Source: Treponema sp.
GTDB lineage: Bacteria > Spirochaetota > Spirochaetia > Treponematales > Breznakiellaceae
Direction: 5' to 3'
Assembly: GCA_031288575.1 (NCBI GenBank)
Contig: JAITRD010000017.1
Coordinates: 1-5,229, forward strand
Length of the DNA stretch: 5,229 nucleotides
Part shown: piece after piece, positions 5,203 through 5,229 of the stretch
Layout: each line of letters begins with the position of its first letter
Position numbering within the stretch: the stretch's first letter is position 1
Notes under the pieces: generated by a model
The model's input: the letters and a program-made list of their open reading frames with translations, nothing else
The model's database searches: none
Told to the model about the DNA's origin: nothing
Program-made: the position numbers and the translations under genes

Positions 5203-5229
5203 CGAAGAAATTTAACCACGAACATCACG

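Noticed and set aside
1..5229. Search for CRISPR arrays, tRNA or rRNA genes, transposases, phage genes, toxin-antitoxin pairs or a defence system.
   Set aside because: None is visible. The inverted repeats are short intergenic hairpins without transposase or target-site duplications, and almost all coding capacity is taken by the importer and hydrolase.

Overview
The window holds a sugar-type ABC importer operon in the order mglB-mglA-mglC, followed by a carbon-nitrogen hydrolase gene, all on the + strand. At the left edge is the start of a divergently transcribed GntR-family regulator. A spirochete of the Treponema group is the likeliest source. The reasons are the MglBAC gene order, the spirochete-style secretion leader (a short hydrophobic stretch, a Cys, then FAAGG and a Gln/Gly/Ser linker), and a base composition near half GC by eye. 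The species call is inference; no rRNA or other marker gene is present.

Layout: 1-70 (- strand) encodes the first 23 residues of the GntR-type regulator. 71-378 is a divergent control region with promoters facing both ways, several palindromes that could be operators, and two stem-loops. 379-1482 is the periplasmic binding protein (mglB). 1483-1734 is a 252-bp gap with two large stem-loops; the second ends in a T-run and looks like a partial terminator. 1735-3240 is the double ATPase (mglA), 3253-4239 the permease (mglC), and 4249-5124 a nitrilase-superfamily hydrolase. 5125-5229 is non-coding, with a GC-rich hairpin, a weak possible promoter and possibly the edge of a short-period repeat.

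How the parts fit: the binding protein captures a ligand outside the inner membrane, MglC forms the channel and MglA powers import. The importer is of the MglABC (galactose/glucose) family, but several MglB sugar-contact positions are changed, so the ligand may differ. The hydrolase, 9 bp behind mglC, suggests a step that cleaves a C-N bond, perhaps in the imported compound. The mglB promoter matches the sigma-70 consensus exactly and has an extended -10. A palindrome lies just downstream of it, which would suit tight repression, presumably by the neighbouring GntR protein. The stem-loops between mglB and mglA would give more binding protein than membrane components. I found no wholly novel system. 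The least ordinary points are the control region, the hydrolase partnership and the altered MglB pocket.
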